DNA from: Gemmobacter aquatilis
GTDB taxonomy: Bacteria > Pseudomonadota > Alphaproteobacteria > Rhodobacterales > Rhodobacteraceae
NCBI RefSeq assembly: GCF_900110025.1
Contig: NZ_FOCE01000006.1
Location: forward strand, 169,986-233,985
Length of the DNA: 64,000 nucleotides
Direction: 5' to 3'
Shown: in pieces, positions 25,370-35,288 of the stretch
Layout: every line of letters starts with the position of its first letter
Position numbering within the stretch: position 1 is the first letter of the stretch
Position numbers and translations under genes: made by a program
Notes under the pieces: generated by a model
The model's input: the letters and a program-made list of their open reading frames with translations, nothing else
Told to the model about the DNA's origin: nothing
The model's database searches: none

Positions 25370-26634
25370 TCCAGCAGTTTGTAGTAGGTACCGACCAGCG
25401 GCAGGAACCAGGGCTGACCGAAATGTCCGGGCACCGCATTCCACGGAATATCCGCCCAGGGATTGCAGTCGATGCGGCCCGTCATCAGATCGGCCATGAT
25501 CTCGCCCATATGGGTGGCGATCTGGGCGCCATGGCCGGAATAGCCCATGGAGTAATAGACCCCATCCGCCTGCCCCGCGCGGGGGAAGCGGTCCTTGGTC
25601 ATATCGACCAGCCCACCCCAGCAATAATCGACCTCGACCTTGGCGAGTTGCGGAAAGATGCCCGCCAGCGCGGCCTGCAGGATGGCACCGCTTTTGGCAT
25701 CCGACTGCTGATCGGAGCGGGCTGAGAAGCGGGCGCGACCGCCGAAGATAAGCCGGTTGTCGGGCGACAGGCGGAAGTAATTGCCGATATTGAGCGAAGT
25801 GACGCAGGTGCGGTTGCCGGGCATGGTGGCCGCGACCTCTGCCGGGCTGAGCGGGCGGGTGGCGAGCAGGAAGCTGCCCACCGGCACGATGCGGCGGCGG
25901 AAATAGCCGAAAGCGCCGGTGGTATAGGCGCCGGTGGCCAGAAACACCTTGTCGGCACGAATGGTGCCTTGCGGCGTTGTCAGATCCCAGCCCTTGCCAT
26001 TGGGGCGGCGGGCAGTGACGGGGGCGTTTTCATGGATCACCGCGCCATGCCGTGCGGCGGCCTCGGCCAGACCCACCACAAAGCGGCCCATGTGCATCAT
26101 GGCGCTTTTGCGTTGCAGCATGGCCCCATGGAACGCGTCAGAGCCCACCTCGCCCGCTAGATCGGCCTTGGACAGCATCGCGGTATCGGGATCCACCTCG
26201 CGGTGGATCGCGTCAAAATTGCGGGCGATGCTGTCGTAATGCGCCGGTTTGGAGGCGAGCTTCAGCTTGCCCGCGCGGCGGAAATCGCAAGCGATGCCTT
26301 CTTCGGCGATGAGGCGCTCGATGGTTTCGATACCCTGATCGAAGGCGCGATACATCGCCTTGGCCCGCTCGGCACCAAACAGGCCCTTGGCGTGCAGGAA
26401 GCTGTGGGCGATGCCGTTGTTCAGATGCCCGCCATTGCGCCCCGAGGCGCCGAAGCCGACCGTCCTTGCCTCCAGCACCACGACGCGGCGGCCCTGCTGC
26501 GCCAGTTTGCGCGCCGCCCCAAGCCCAGTGAAGCCCGCACCGATCACCGCCACGTCATAGTGACCGGAAACCGGCCCCGCCGTACCGCCAGTGAAGGCGG
26601 GGGCGGTGTCTTGCCAGTAGGAGTTGAACTGCAT
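25357..26634 (-). CDS. FAD-dependent amine oxidoreductase (PuuB/DadA-like, DAO family)
   Basis: 425 residues. The dinucleotide motif VAVIGAGFTGLGAARKLAQQG is at about residues 30-50, followed by FGASGRNGGHLNNGI, a FAD-contact loop of the gamma-glutamylputrescine oxidase style. Late in the chain GVYYSMGYSGHGAQIATHMG closes the FAD site. Probable reaction: oxidation of an amine or N-substituted amino acid to an aldehyde or oxoacid. It lies upstream of no other same-strand gene, but the HAD gene on the same strand ends 12 nt before its start, so these two form a leftward operon. Confidence 0.83.
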   Translation of the reverse strand: MQFNSYWQDTAPAFTGGTAGPVSGHYDVAVIGAGFTGLGAARKLAQQGRRVVVLEARTVGFGASGRNGGHLNNGIAHSFLHAKGLFGAERAKAMYRAFDQGIETIERLIAEEGIACDFRRAGKLKLASKPAHYDSIARNFDAIHREVDPDTAMLSKADLAGEVGSDAFHGAMLQRKSAMMHMGRFVVGLAEAAARHGAVIHENAPVTARRPNGKGWDLTTPQGTIRADKVFLATGAYTTGAFGYFRRRIVPVGSFLLATRPLSPAEVAATMPGNRTCVTSLNIGNYFRLSPDNRLIFGGRARFSARSDQQSDAKSGAILQAALAGIFPQLAKVEVDYCWGGLVDMTKDRFPRAGQADGVYYSMGYSGHGAQIATHMGEIMADLMTGRIDCNPWADIPWNAVPGHFGQPWFLPLVGTYYKLLDRVQ

Positions 26635-26646
26635 CGCCCTGCCCCC

Positions 26647-27315
26647 TTACAGCCCGAACACGCCGGGCAGGCCGCCGATATCGGTGATTTCCGTGTATTC
26701 GTAGAACGGGTTGGCGGGTTCGTGCTTGCGGTTCACCCAGACCTTGGACTTGATCCCAAGATCATAAGCCGTCATCAGATCATAGCGGAAGGACGAGGAG
26801 ACATGGGTGATGTCTTCCGGCCCGCAGCCCAGCGCATCGAACATGTATTCAAAACCGTTCATCTGCGGCTTGTAGCTGCCGGTTTGTTCGGCGGTGATGA
26901 CCTTGTAGAATGGCGCGCCCAGCTTTTCGACATTCGACATGATCTGGCAGTTCATCGCGTTGGACAGGATGACCAGCGGAATGTCTTTAGCCACCTTGGC
27001 AAGGCCTGCGGGCACATCCGGGTGCGGCCCCCAGGTGGGCACCTCGTTATAGATCTGCAGCGCGTCTTCGTCGCGGAAGACTACGCCGTTCCGCTTGCAG
27101 GTGCGTTCCAGCGCATTGTGCACGACCTCGGCATAGGGCTTCCAGGCGCCCAGAACCTCGTCCAGCCGGTAGGCCGCGAAGTTCTTGATGAACGTGGCCA
27201 TCTTCGGCTCGTCCAGCATGTCGCCATAGATGCGGCGGGCGGCACCAGCCATGTCGAAATTGGTCAGCGTGCCGTAGCAATCGAACGTGATGTATTTCGG
27301 ACGGAAGGGGGTCAT
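26647..27315 (-). CDS. Type II haloacid dehalogenase-like hydrolase
   Basis: 222 residues. HAD motif I reads ITFDCYGTLTNFD, with nucleophile Asp in the FDxYGT form of L-2-haloacid dehalogenases. Motif II is LSNAMN, the lysine is in GSYKPQ, and motif IV is SSFRYDLMTAYDLG. Type II enzymes invert 2-haloacids to 2-hydroxyacids, but many members act on other small acids or phosphates. It begins the two-gene leftward operon with the FAD oxidoreductase. A second, diverged member of the same subfamily lies at 31010-31726. Confidence 0.83.
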   Translation of the reverse strand: MTPFRPKYITFDCYGTLTNFDMAGAARRIYGDMLDEPKMATFIKNFAAYRLDEVLGAWKPYAEVVHNALERTCKRNGVVFRDEDALQIYNEVPTWGPHPDVPAGLAKVAKDIPLVILSNAMNCQIMSNVEKLGAPFYKVITAEQTGSYKPQMNGFEYMFDALGCGPEDITHVSSSFRYDLMTAYDLGIKSKVWVNRKHEPANPFYEYTEITDIGGLPGVFGL

Positions 27316-27642
27316 TGCGGTTCCTCGGATCTGGTGGAGAGGTGGGGCGGCATCAGGAAGGCCGTTGACCGCAGTTTATGCCGGGCAGGCCACGCCCCCC
27401 CGCCGCAATGCGGCCCGGCCATAGCAGAAAACACCGTATCCGGGCAGGCGGGCGGCACAGAGTTGCGGCAGCCTCAGCCCAGGGACAGCGGACCAGGCGA
27501 CGGGCGCTGCCGGGGCGTGGCACATCCTGCGGTGTGCCGGGGGCGGAACGGCGGAAGATTGTGCGGCGGGAGCTTCTGCCGATGCACCTGCGCCGGGGCA
27601 GCCCCTAATCTGGAGGCACGCTTGAGCTTTCAGCAGGTAGCC
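27316..27642. promoter_or_regulatory. Divergent control region with a 20-bp dyad
   Basis: A 327-nt gap between the HAD gene (leftward) and the tandem GNAT gene (rightward). At 27519-27538 a dyad, GGCACA-N8-TGTGCC, has spacer TCCTGCGG. The 18-mer inside it matches a second copy at 30810-30827 at 16 of 18 positions. No open frame with a credible ribosome binding site was seen. Confidence 0.5.
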
Positions 27643-28470
27643 ATGACCGACACACTCACCTTCGACCGATTCACCCCCGCCCATCTGGAGGGCGCACTGC
27701 GCCTGTCGCGTGAGGCGGGCTGGCCGCACCGGATGGAAGACTGGCGGCTGGTGCTGCAGATCAGCCAGGGCGTGGTGGCCCTGGACGGGGGCGATGTGGT
27801 CGGCACCGCGCTGGCCACGCCTTTTGGCCCGGTCGCCATGGCCAATATGATCATCGTCGATGCGCGGATGCGCGGGCGAGGCCTCGGGCGCCGCCTGATG
27901 GACCGGATGATGGCCGGGGTGGATGTACCGGAATGGCGTCTGGTGGCCACGGTCGAGGGCAAGCCACTGTATGAAAAGCTGGGCTTCCGTGAAACGGGCC
28001 ACATTCTGCAACATCAGGGCATCGTTGGACGCCATGCGATGCCCGACGGGGTGGAATGGGCCAGCCCCGCCGATCTGCCTGCCATCGCGGCACTGGACAA
28101 GCAGGCGACCGGGGCGGATCGTGGCACGTTGATCGCCCGGCTGATGACCGAAGGGCGGATCGCGGTGATCCGCACGGGCGCCACGCTGACGGGATTTGCC
28201 GCCCTGCGCGCCTTTGGCCGCGGCGAGGTGATCGGCCCGGTGATCGCCGACTCTCTGGATGCGGCGCAGCGCTTGCTGTCTTTCTTCTTTGCCCAACGCG
28301 CCGGGGCCTTCCTGCGCGTCGATACCACGGCGGCGGCGGGGCTGGCGCCCTGGCTGACCGCGCAGGGGCTGGCCTCTGTCGGCGGCGGCGTTGCCATGCG
28401 TCGCGGCGATGCAACAGCCGCGCCCCCTTCTGCCACCGTCTTTGCGCTGGCCGCGCAGGCGCTCGGCTGA
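27643..28470 (+). CDS. Tandem-domain GNAT acetyltransferase (paralogue of the gene at 40331)
   Basis: 275 residues. The first half is a GNAT domain with the acetyl-CoA loop DARMRGRGLGRRLMDRMM. It is preceded by the family-typical LSREAGWPHRMEDWRLVL. The second half (from about residue 140) is a further GNAT-like domain of the Acetyltransf_18 kind. Substrates of this group are largely unknown; amines and amino acids are likely here. A GCAGG lies 5 nt before the ATG. It starts a rightward run with a class III aminotransferase and a GhrA-like reductase. A related protein at 40331-41197 shares GWPHR-EDW and the same two-domain plan. Confidence 0.8.
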   Translation: MTDTLTFDRFTPAHLEGALRLSREAGWPHRMEDWRLVLQISQGVVALDGGDVVGTALATPFGPVAMANMIIVDARMRGRGLGRRLMDRMMAGVDVPEWRLVATVEGKPLYEKLGFRETGHILQHQGIVGRHAMPDGVEWASPADLPAIAALDKQATGADRGTLIARLMTEGRIAVIRTGATLTGFAALRAFGRGEVIGPVIADSLDAAQRLLSFFFAQRAGAFLRVDTTAAAGLAPWLTAQGLASVGGGVAMRRGDATAAPPSATVFALAAQALG

Positions 28471-28490
28471 CCCTTTCCCCGGAGATCAAA

Positions 28491-29867
28491 ATGCTTAGCA
28501 ATTCCCTCATCGAACTTGATCGCGCCCACCTGATTCACCCCGTCGCCTCGTGGCGCGGGCATGAGAAGGCCGGGGTGCGGATGCTGACCTCGGCCAAAGG
28601 CGCCACGGTCACCGATGCCAATGGCAAGACCCTGATTGACGGCTTTGCCGGCCTGTGGTGCGTCAATGCCGGTTATGGGCAAGAAACGGTGATCGAGGCT
28701 GCTACCCGGCAATTGCGCGAACTGCCCTATGCCACCGGCTATTTCGGGTTGGGGTCGGAACCGCCGATCCGGCTGGCGGCGCGGCTGGCCGATCTCGCGC
28801 CGGGCGATCTGAAACATGTCTATTTCACCCTTGGCGGCTCGGATGCGGTGGATAGCACTGTGCGGTTCGCACGCTATTACTGGACGGCCCGGGGTCTGCC
28901 GCAGAAGGATCAGTTCATCTCGCTGGAACAGGGCTATCACGGCTCGTCCACTGTGGGGGCCGGGCTGACAGCGCTGCCGGTGTTCCATGCGGGCTTCGGC
29001 CTGCCGATGGACTGGCAGCACAAGATTCCGTCGCATTATACCTATCGCAACCCGGTGGGCAGCGACCCGGCGGCGATCATCGCCGCATCGGTGGCGCAAC
29101 TGCGCGCCAAGGTGCAGGAGATTGGCGGGGCAGAGCGGGTTGCGGCATTTTATGCCGAACCGATTCAGGGGTCGGGTGGCGTGCTGGTGCCGCCGGCGGG
29201 CTGGATGAAGGCGATGCGGGATGTCTGCACCGAGCTGGATATCCTGTTCATCGCGGATGAGGTCATCACCGGCTTTGGCCGCACCGGCCCGCTGTTTGCC
29301 TGCGCCGAAGATGGCATCGTGCCGGATATGATGACCTGCGCCAAGGGCCTGACCTCGGGCTATGTGCCGATGGGGGCGGTGTTCCTGTCGGACCGGCTGT
29401 ATCAGGTGATCGCGGATCATGCGGGGGCGGCAGCCGTCGGGCATGGCTTCACCTATTCGGCGCATCCGGTCAGCGCCGCCGTGGGGCTGGCGGTGCTGGA
29501 TCTGTATGAGGGCGGGCTGCTGGAAAATGGCCGCAAGATGGGTGCGCGGTTGCAGGCCGGGCTGGCCGGGCTGGCCGATCATCCGCTGGTGGGCGACGTG
29601 CGCGGGCGCGGGATGCTGGCGGCGGTGGAGCTGGTGACCGACAAGGCACTGAAGACCCCCCTGCCCGCTGCGGCGCTGCCTTCGCAGCGGATCTTTGACC
29701 GGGCTTGGGAGAACGGGCTGGTCATCCGGGCTTTCGGCAATGGCGTGCTGGGCTATGCCCCGCCGCTGTGCTGCACCGAGGCCGAGATCGACGGGATTGT
29801 AGAGCGCACGCGCCTGACGCTGGACCAGACGCTGGAAGATGCCGATGTGCGGGCTGCGCTGCGCTGA
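28491..29867 (+). CDS. Class III pyridoxal-phosphate aminotransferase (omega-aminotransferase)
   Basis: 458 residues. PLP-binding motifs are [42 protein letters not shown] and the Schiff-base lysine (residue 285) in [16 protein letters not shown]. The N-terminal [17 protein letters not shown] start is that of omega-amine:pyruvate or beta-alanine transaminases. It would move the amino group of an amine or omega-amino acid to pyruvate or 2-oxoglutarate and give an aldehyde for the nearby dehydrogenases. GGAG is 6 nt before the ATG. Its stop overlaps the next gene's ATG by 1 nt. Confidence 0.87.
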   Translation: MLSNSLIELDRAHLIHPVASWRGHEKAGVRMLTSAKGATVTDANGKTLIDGFAGLWCVNAGYGQETVIEAATRQLRELPYATGYFGLGSEPPIRLAARLADLAPGDLKHVYFTLGGSDAVDSTVRFARYYWTARGLPQKDQFISLEQGYHGSSTVGAGLTALPVFHAGFGLPMDWQHKIPSHYTYRNPVGSDPAAIIAASVAQLRAKVQEIGGAERVAAFYAEPIQGSGGVLVPPAGWMKAMRDVCTELDILFIADEVITGFGRTGPLFACAEDGIVPDMMTCAKGLTSGYVPMGAVFLSDRLYQVIADHAGAAAVGHGFTYSAHPVSAAVGLAVLDLYEGGLLENGRKMGARLQAGLAGLADHPLVGDVRGRGMLAAVELVTDKALKTPLPAAALPSQRIFDRAWENGLVIRAFGNGVLGYAPPLCCTEAEIDGIVERTRLTLDQTLEDADVRAALR

Positions 29868-30781
29868 TGACGGTTCTGTATCTGTCTGATCCGGCGCGCG
29901 GCGCCGTGTTTCAGGCGGCCTTTGCTGCCGCCCTGCCCGACATGCCGTTCCATGTCGGGCAGGCCCCCGATCCGAAGGCGGTGCGCTATCTGGTGACATG
30001 GACGGCGCCCGACGATCTGGCGGCGCGGTTCCCCAACCTGCGGCTGATCTTTTCGGTGGGCGCCGGGGTCGATCAGTTCGATCTGGCGGCGCTGCCGCCG
30101 CATGTGGGCGTGGTGCGGATGCTGGAACCCGGGATTCCGCAGCAGATGCAGGAATATGTCACGCTGGCGACGCTGGCGCTGCATCGCGATCTGCCGGCCT
30201 ATCTGGGCCAGCAGCGCGCCGGGGTCTGGCAGGCGGGCAAGAACCTGCCCGCAGAAGAGCGGCGCGTGGGCGTGATGGGGCTGGGGCAACTGGGTCAGGC
30301 GGCGCTGGCGGCGCTGCGCCCCTTCGGCTTTCCGCTGGCGGGGTGGAGCCGCAAGGCGCGGCAGATCGAAGGGGTGGCGTGCTTCACCGATCTGGATGCA
30401 TTTCTGGCCCGCACCGATCTGCTGATCTGCCTGCTGCCGCTGACGGCAGAGACCGAGGGCATCCTGAATGCCGGGCTGTTTGCCCGGCTGCCCCGGGGCG
30501 CGCGGCTGGTTCACGCCGGGCGCGGGCGGCAACTGGATCATGCTGCGCTTCTGGATGCGCTGGATTCGGGTCAGGTTGCCGGTGCCGTGCTGGACGTGAC
30601 CGCGCCAGAACCCCTGCCCGCCAACCATCCGCTCTGGGCGCATCCGCGCGTGATCCTGACCCCGCATATCGCCTGCCAGACCCGGCCCGGTGATGGCGCG
30701 CGCCATGTGATCGCGGCAATCCGCGCCGATCTGGCAGGGCAGCCGGTCGCGGGGCTGATCGACCGGATACGGGGCTATTGA
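29867..30781 (+). CDS. ghrA: Glyoxylate/hydroxypyruvate reductase A-like 2-hydroxyacid dehydrogenase
   Basis: 304 residues of the GhrA branch of D-2-hydroxyacid dehydrogenases. It has the [12 protein letters not shown] substrate loop, the Rossmann motif [13 protein letters not shown], the catalytic Arg in [13 protein letters not shown], a Glu in [11 protein letters not shown] and the catalytic His in LTPHIACQT. It reduces glyoxylate, hydroxypyruvate or related 2-oxoacids with NAD(P)H. It overlaps the aminotransferase stop, so it may remove the oxoacid product of that enzyme. Confidence 0.86.
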   Translation: MTVLYLSDPARGAVFQAAFAAALPDMPFHVGQAPDPKAVRYLVTWTAPDDLAARFPNLRLIFSVGAGVDQFDLAALPPHVGVVRMLEPGIPQQMQEYVTLATLALHRDLPAYLGQQRAGVWQAGKNLPAEERRVGVMGLGQLGQAALAALRPFGFPLAGWSRKARQIEGVACFTDLDAFLARTDLLICLLPLTAETEGILNAGLFARLPRGARLVHAGRGRQLDHAALLDALDSGQVAGAVLDVTAPEPLPANHPLWAHPRVILTPHIACQTRPGDGARHVIAAIRADLAGQPVAGLIDRIRGY

Positions 30782-30809
30782 GCCGATTCCGCTGCATGGC
30801 GGTGATTCA

Positions 30810-30827
30810 GCACATTCTGCCGTGTGC
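30810..30827. promoter_or_regulatory. 18-bp dyad matching the one at 27519-27538
   Basis: GCACATTCTGCCGTGTGC: arms GCACA/TGTGC around an 8-nt spacer. It lies in the 228-nt region before the second HAD gene and is a candidate operator, probably for the cluster's Lrp/AsnC protein. Confidence 0.45.
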
Positions 30828-30941
30828 CCGGATTTTTCGGCGTTTTGCCCCCGCAAAACTGGCCAAGAATGACCCAAGGACAAGACGGATTTCCTCCATG
30901 CTTGTCACAGAAGCCCGCAGCACAAGCCGGGCCAAGCCGAT

Positions 30942-30957
30942 GGCAGAAAATTCTGCC
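30942..30957. promoter_or_regulatory. Palindrome upstream of the second HAD gene
   Basis: GGCAGAA-AA-TTCTGCC, 7-bp arms with a 2-nt spacer, sharing the TTCTGCC half-site with the dyad at 30810. It is about 50 nt before the start codon at 31010. Confidence 0.4.
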
Positions 30958-31009
30958 GCACCACGGGGAATACGCCCGCCAAGGCGGGCAGGATCACAGG
31001 GATCACGCG

Positions 31010-31726
31010 ATGCCAGCAAAACCGCTGACTTCTTTTCGCTATCTGAGCTTCGATGTCGTCGGCACGCTGATCGACTTCGAGGCCGGGCTTGTGGCCGGGC
31101 TGCGCGAAATCGCCGCTGAAGATGGCGTGGATATTGATGGCGAGGCAGCCCTGACGCTGTATCGCACCGCTCGCTATACGACGGATGCGCTGCGCTTTCC
31201 CGATGATCTGGCGCGGGTCTATGGGGCGATTGCCCCTGCGCTGGGGCTGCGCCCCGATCCGGCGCTGGGGGCGCGGCTGCGCGCCTCCGTCGCGGGGTGG
31301 AAACCCTTTGCCGACAGCGTGGCAGCGATGGCGCAGCTGCGCCAGCACTACCGGCTGATCGCCATGACCAACGCGCAACGCTGGGCCTTCGCGCATTTTG
31401 ACACCGCCTTGGACCACCCGTTCCACGCGGCCTTCACCACCGATGATACAGGCACGGAAAAGCCCGATCCCGCGTTTTTCCATCAGGTGTTCGCCTTTGT
31501 CGAAACCGAGGGCGCCAGCCGTGATGACATTCTGCATGTGGCGCAAAGCCAATACCATGACATCGGCATTTCCCGCGCCTTGGGCATGACCAATTGCTGG
31601 ATCGAACGGCGCCATGCCGTGCCGGGCTATGGCGGCACCATCGCCCCGGCAGAGTTCACGCCCCCCGACTACCATTTCACCTCGATGGCGGCGTTGGCCG
31701 ATGCCGTCGCGATGGAATTTGTCTGA
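31010..31726 (+). CDS. Type II haloacid dehalogenase-like hydrolase (second copy)
   Basis: 238 residues. HAD motif I is LSFDVVGTLIDFEAG, nucleophile Asp with Val in place of the usual Tyr of FDxYGT. Motif II is MTNAQR, the lysine is in GTEKPDPAFF, and motif IV is AQSQYHDIGISRALG. It shares fold and subfamily with the protein at 26647-27315 but is clearly diverged, so the two probably act on different substrates. It lies 72 nt before the ABC transporter genes and may be cotranscribed with them. Confidence 0.82.
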   Translation: MPAKPLTSFRYLSFDVVGTLIDFEAGLVAGLREIAAEDGVDIDGEAALTLYRTARYTTDALRFPDDLARVYGAIAPALGLRPDPALGARLRASVAGWKPFADSVAAMAQLRQHYRLIAMTNAQRWAFAHFDTALDHPFHAAFTTDDTGTEKPDPAFFHQVFAFVETEGASRDDILHVAQSQYHDIGISRALGMTNCWIERRHAVPGYGGTIAPAEFTPPDYHFTSMAALADAVAMEFV

Positions 31727-31798
31727 AACCGCCCGGCCCGCAGTTGCGGGCACAGGGCATAACACCGCGCTTCGGCGCATCAACAGGGAACGGAAGAC

Positions 31799-33412
31799 AT
31801 GACCAACAAAAGTGTCACGAACTGGACCAGCCGCGATGACGCGATGGTTGAAAACGCGATGCGCCGCGGGGCAACCCGCCGCGATCTGCTGCGCATGTTC
31901 ATGGCGGGCGGTGTGAGCCTTGCGGCGGGTGGCACGATCCTCGGCCGCGCCTCGGCCGCGCTGGCCGCAACCCCGGTGCGCGGTGGCCATTTCAAGGCGG
32001 CGGGCTGGTCCGCCTCCACCGCCGATACGCTGGACCCGGCAAAAGCCTCGCTGTCCACCGATTACGTCCGCTGCTGTTCCGTCTACAACCGGCTGACCTT
32101 CCTTGATGAAACCGGCACCGTGAACATGGAACTGGCCGACAGCATCGACACCAGCGATGCCAAGGTCTGGACCATCAAGCTGAAATCCGGCGTCACCTTC
32201 CACAATGGCAAGTCGCTGACCGCCGCCGATGTGGTCTATTCACTGAACCGCCATCTGGATGAGAATATTGGCTCGAAGGTCAACTCGATCGCCAAGCAGA
32301 TGGTGGAAATCAAGGCCGTCGATCCGCTGACCGTGCAGATCACGCTGGTTGCCGCCAATGCCGACCTGCCGACCATCCTGTCGATGCACCATTTCATGAT
32401 CATCGCCGAGGGCACCACCGATTTCTCGACCGCCAACGGCACCGGCGCCTTCAAGGTCGAAGTGTTCGAGCCCGGCGTGAAATCCATCATGGTGCGTAAC
32501 GAGAACTACTTCAAATCCGGCGGCGCCCATCTGGACAGCTTTGAATATTTCGCCATTTCCGACGACAGCGCCCGCGTGAACGCGCTGCTGTCGGGCGACA
32601 TTCATCTGGCCGCCTCGATCAAGCCGCAGTCGATCCGCCTGGTGGAAAGCCAGTCGGGCTTCGATCTGTCCACCACCACCTCGGGCAACTATACCAACCT
32701 GAACATGCGCCTTGACATGTCGCCGGGCGACAAGGCGGGCTTCATCGAAGGTGTGAAATGTCTGCTGAACCGCGAACTGATCCAGAAATCGGTGGCGCGT
32801 GGTCTGGCCGAGATTGCCAATGACCAGCCGATCTCGCCGATGAGCCCCTATTACAACGCGGAACTGAAACCGCGCGCCTATGACCCGGAAAAAGCAAAGT
32901 CGCTGTTCGAAAAGGCCGGGCTGCTGGGCCAATCCATCCCGGTCGTGGCGTCGGAAGCGGCCACCTCTTCGATTGAAATGGCGACGCTGCTGCAGCAATC
33001 GGGCGCTGAGATCGGCATGAAGTTCGACATCCAGCGCGTGCCGTCGGATGGCTACTGGTCCAACTATTGGCTGGTGGCGCCGATCCATTTCGGCAATATC
33101 AACCCACGCCCGACGCCGGACATCCTGTTCTCGCTGCTCTATGATACCAATGCACCGTGGAACGAGAGCCAGTACAAATCGAAGAAATTCGACTCGATGC
33201 TGGTCGAGGCTCGGGGCGAGCTGGATTTCGCCAAGCGCAAGACGATCTATGACGAGATGCAGGTGATGGTGTCGAATGAAGCCGGCACCGCGATCCCGGT
33301 CTTCCTGTCGAATGTCGATGCGAAATCGAGCAAGCTGCAAGGCCTGAAAGCCAACCCGCTGGGTGGCCAGATGGGCTATGCGATGGCCGAATACGTCTGG
33401 CTTGAAGCCTGA
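31799..33412 (+). CDS. ABC transporter substrate-binding protein, peptide/opine family (SBP_bac_5)
   Basis: 537 residues. The N-terminus has a twin-arginine-like signal: TRRDLLRMFMAGGVSLAAGG around residues 26-45, then an AAT cleavage region. The protein probably folds before export to the periplasm. The mature part is a family 5 solute-binding protein (WTIKLKSGVTFHNGKSLTAADVVYSLNRH and later SPMSPYYNAELKPRAYDPEKA). It captures peptides, opines or similar amino compounds and delivers them to the permease pair that follows. A strong hairpin separates it from the first permease gene, as expected for a gene needing more copies than the rest. Confidence 0.87.
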   Translation: MTNKSVTNWTSRDDAMVENAMRRGATRRDLLRMFMAGGVSLAAGGTILGRASAALAATPVRGGHFKAAGWSASTADTLDPAKASLSTDYVRCCSVYNRLTFLDETGTVNMELADSIDTSDAKVWTIKLKSGVTFHNGKSLTAADVVYSLNRHLDENIGSKVNSIAKQMVEIKAVDPLTVQITLVAANADLPTILSMHHFMIIAEGTTDFSTANGTGAFKVEVFEPGVKSIMVRNENYFKSGGAHLDSFEYFAISDDSARVNALLSGDIHLAASIKPQSIRLVESQSGFDLSTTTSGNYTNLNMRLDMSPGDKAGFIEGVKCLLNRELIQKSVARGLAEIANDQPISPMSPYYNAELKPRAYDPEKAKSLFEKAGLLGQSIPVVASEAATSSIEMATLLQQSGAEIGMKFDIQRVPSDGYWSNYWLVAPIHFGNINPRPTPDILFSLLYDTNAPWNESQYKSKKFDSMLVEARGELDFAKRKTIYDEMQVMVSNEAGTAIPVFLSNVDAKSSKLQGLKANPLGGQMGYAMAEYVWLEA

Positions 33413-33424
33413 TTACAACCCCCT

Positions 33425-33452
33425 GGGGTGCCGGGGCCAACCCCGGCACCCC
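33425..33452 (+). terminator. Attenuating hairpin between binding-protein and permease genes
   Basis: GGGGTGCCGGGG and CCCCGGCACCCC pair perfectly over 12 bp with loop CCAA, 13 nt after the stop codon. The following CATTTATTT is only moderately T-rich, so partial termination or 3'-end protection of the upstream message is likely. Confidence 0.65.
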
Positions 33453-33477
33453 CATTTATTTGCGAAGGGCCCCCCAG

Positions 33478-34431
33478 ATGAATATGCAGATTTCCCGATT
33501 GGTTCTCGGCAGGCTGGGGGTGGCCTTTGTCACCCTGCTGATTGTCTCTTTCGTCGTGTTTGCCGCCACCCAGATGCTGCCGGGCGATGTGGTGCAGATC
33601 CTGCTGGGTCAGGCCGCCACGCCCGAGGCTGTGGCCGCGCTGCGCGAGGCCATGCACCTGAACGACCCGGCGATCCTGCGCTATGGCCACTGGCTGATCG
33701 GGCTGGCGCAAGGCGAACTGGGCAATTCCTATGCCAATGACATGCCGGTGGCCGATCTGATCGGCGGGCGGCTGGCCAATACGCTGATGCTGGCCGCCGT
33801 GACCGCCGCTGTTGCCGTGCCGCTGGCGCTGTTTCTGGGCATCACCACGGCCATGTATCGCGGGTCGGTCTATGACCGGATCATCACCATGGGCATCGTC
33901 GCGGTGATTTCGGTGCCCGAGTTCATGATCGCCACGCTGGCGGTGCTGACTTTCGCGGTCTGGCTGAAATGGCTGCCCGCACTGTCTTTCGCCAACGAGG
34001 TGACCAGCGTGACCGAGATGCTGCGGGTGTTTGCCATGCCGGTCATCACCCTGTGCTGTGTGATTTCGGCGCAGATGATCCGCATGACGCGGGCCGCCGT
34101 GATCGACGCGCTGAAGATGCCCTATGTGGAAATGGCGCTGCTGAAGGGCGCCTCGCGCCGCCGGATGGTGCTGCGCCATGCGCTGCCAAATGCGATTGGC
34201 CCCATCGTCAACGCGGTCGCCCTGTCGCTGTCCTATCTGCTGGGCGGGGTGATCATCGTCGAGACGATCTTCAACTATCCCGGCATTGCCAAGCTGATGG
34301 TCGATGCCGTGTCCACCCGCGACCTGCCGCTGATCCAGACCTGCGCAATGATCTTCTGCCTTGGTTACCTGCTGCTGATCACACTGGCGGATATCATCGC
34401 GATCCTGTCCAACCCGAAGCTGCGAAAGTGA
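33478..34431 (+). CDS. ABC transporter permease, DppB type
   Basis: 317 residues with about six membrane spans. The N-terminal LGRLGVAFVTLLIVSFVVFA and the LPGDVVQILLG segment mark the DppB/OppB family. The cytoplasmic EAA loop is near MALLKGASRRRMVLRHALPNAIGPI and docks the ATPase subunit. The start at 33478 (MNMQISR) follows GAAGGG. The stop overlaps the ATG of the second permease. It is half of the membrane channel for the peptide/opine-type substrate. Confidence 0.87.
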   Translation: MNMQISRLVLGRLGVAFVTLLIVSFVVFAATQMLPGDVVQILLGQAATPEAVAALREAMHLNDPAILRYGHWLIGLAQGELGNSYANDMPVADLIGGRLANTLMLAAVTAAVAVPLALFLGITTAMYRGSVYDRIITMGIVAVISVPEFMIATLAVLTFAVWLKWLPALSFANEVTSVTEMLRVFAMPVITLCCVISAQMIRMTRAAVIDALKMPYVEMALLKGASRRRMVLRHALPNAIGPIVNAVALSLSYLLGGVIIVETIFNYPGIAKLMVDAVSTRDLPLIQTCAMIFCLGYLLLITLADIIAILSNPKLRK

Positions 34432-35288
34432 TGGCGCCCATGTTCTCCAAAGGCTTTTTGCCCACCCCCCGCCACTTCGGCTATCACATGAACACGGTCG
34501 GGATCTGTGCCGCCGCCATGGTCTGTTTCTGGGCCGTCGTCGCGGTGATCGGCCCGATGCTGAGCCCCTATCCACCGGGCGAGATTGTCGATTTCGATTA
34601 TTACGGCCCGATGTCTTCCACCCTGTGGATGGGATCGGATTATCTGGGACGCGACATCTTTTCGCGCATCCTGATGGGCGCGCGCTATACCGTGGGTATC
34701 TCGCTGGCGGCCGTGTGTCTGGCCTGTTTTTCCGGCGTGGTGCTGGGGATGACGGCGGCCGTGGTCGGGGGCTGGCTGGATACCGGGCTGAGCCGGTTGC
34801 TGGATGCGCTGAACTCGATCCCGTCCAAGCTGTTCGGGCTGGTGATGGTGGCAGCCATCGGATCGTCGATCCCGGTGCTGATCGTGCTGCTGGGGGTGAT
34901 CTATACGCCCGGTGCCTTCCGCTTTGCCCGGGCCCTGGCGGTGAACATCAACACCATGGATTACGTCACCGTGGCCCGCGCGCGGGGCGAGCGGACGGGA
35001 TACCTGATCGCGCAGGAAATCCTGCCCAATATCACCGGGCCGGTTCTGGCCGATCTGGGGTTGCGCTTCGTCTTCATCGTGCTGCTGCTGTCGGGCCTGT
35101 CGTTCCTCGGCCTTGGCGTGCAGCCGCCCAATGCCGACTGGGGCAGCCTTGTGCGCGAAAACATCGGCGGCCTGCCCTTCGGTGCGCCAGCGGTGCTGAT
35201 GCCCTGCCTTGCCATCGCCAGCCTGACCATTAGCGTCAACCTGCTGATCGACAACCTGCCCGTGAAGATCCGCGACCGGAGTGAATGA
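34431..35288 (+). CDS. ABC transporter permease, DppC type
   Basis: 285 residues, about six membrane spans. The conserved SSTLWMGSDYLGRDIFSRILMGAR region typical of DppC/OppC is at about residues 62-85. The EAA loop lies around YVTVARARGERTGYLIAQEILPNI. The C-terminus GVQPPNADWGSLVRENI is also characteristic. The ATG at 34431 overlaps the previous stop by 1 nt; an internal ATG at 34440 is possible. It pairs with the DppB-type subunit. Confidence 0.87.
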   Translation: MAPMFSKGFLPTPRHFGYHMNTVGICAAAMVCFWAVVAVIGPMLSPYPPGEIVDFDYYGPMSSTLWMGSDYLGRDIFSRILMGARYTVGISLAAVCLACFSGVVLGMTAAVVGGWLDTGLSRLLDALNSIPSKLFGLVMVAAIGSSIPVLIVLLGVIYTPGAFRFARALAVNINTMDYVTVARARGERTGYLIAQEILPNITGPVLADLGLRFVFIVLLLSGLSFLGLGVQPPNADWGSLVRENIGGLPFGAPAVLMPCLAIASLTISVNLLIDNLPVKIRDRSE

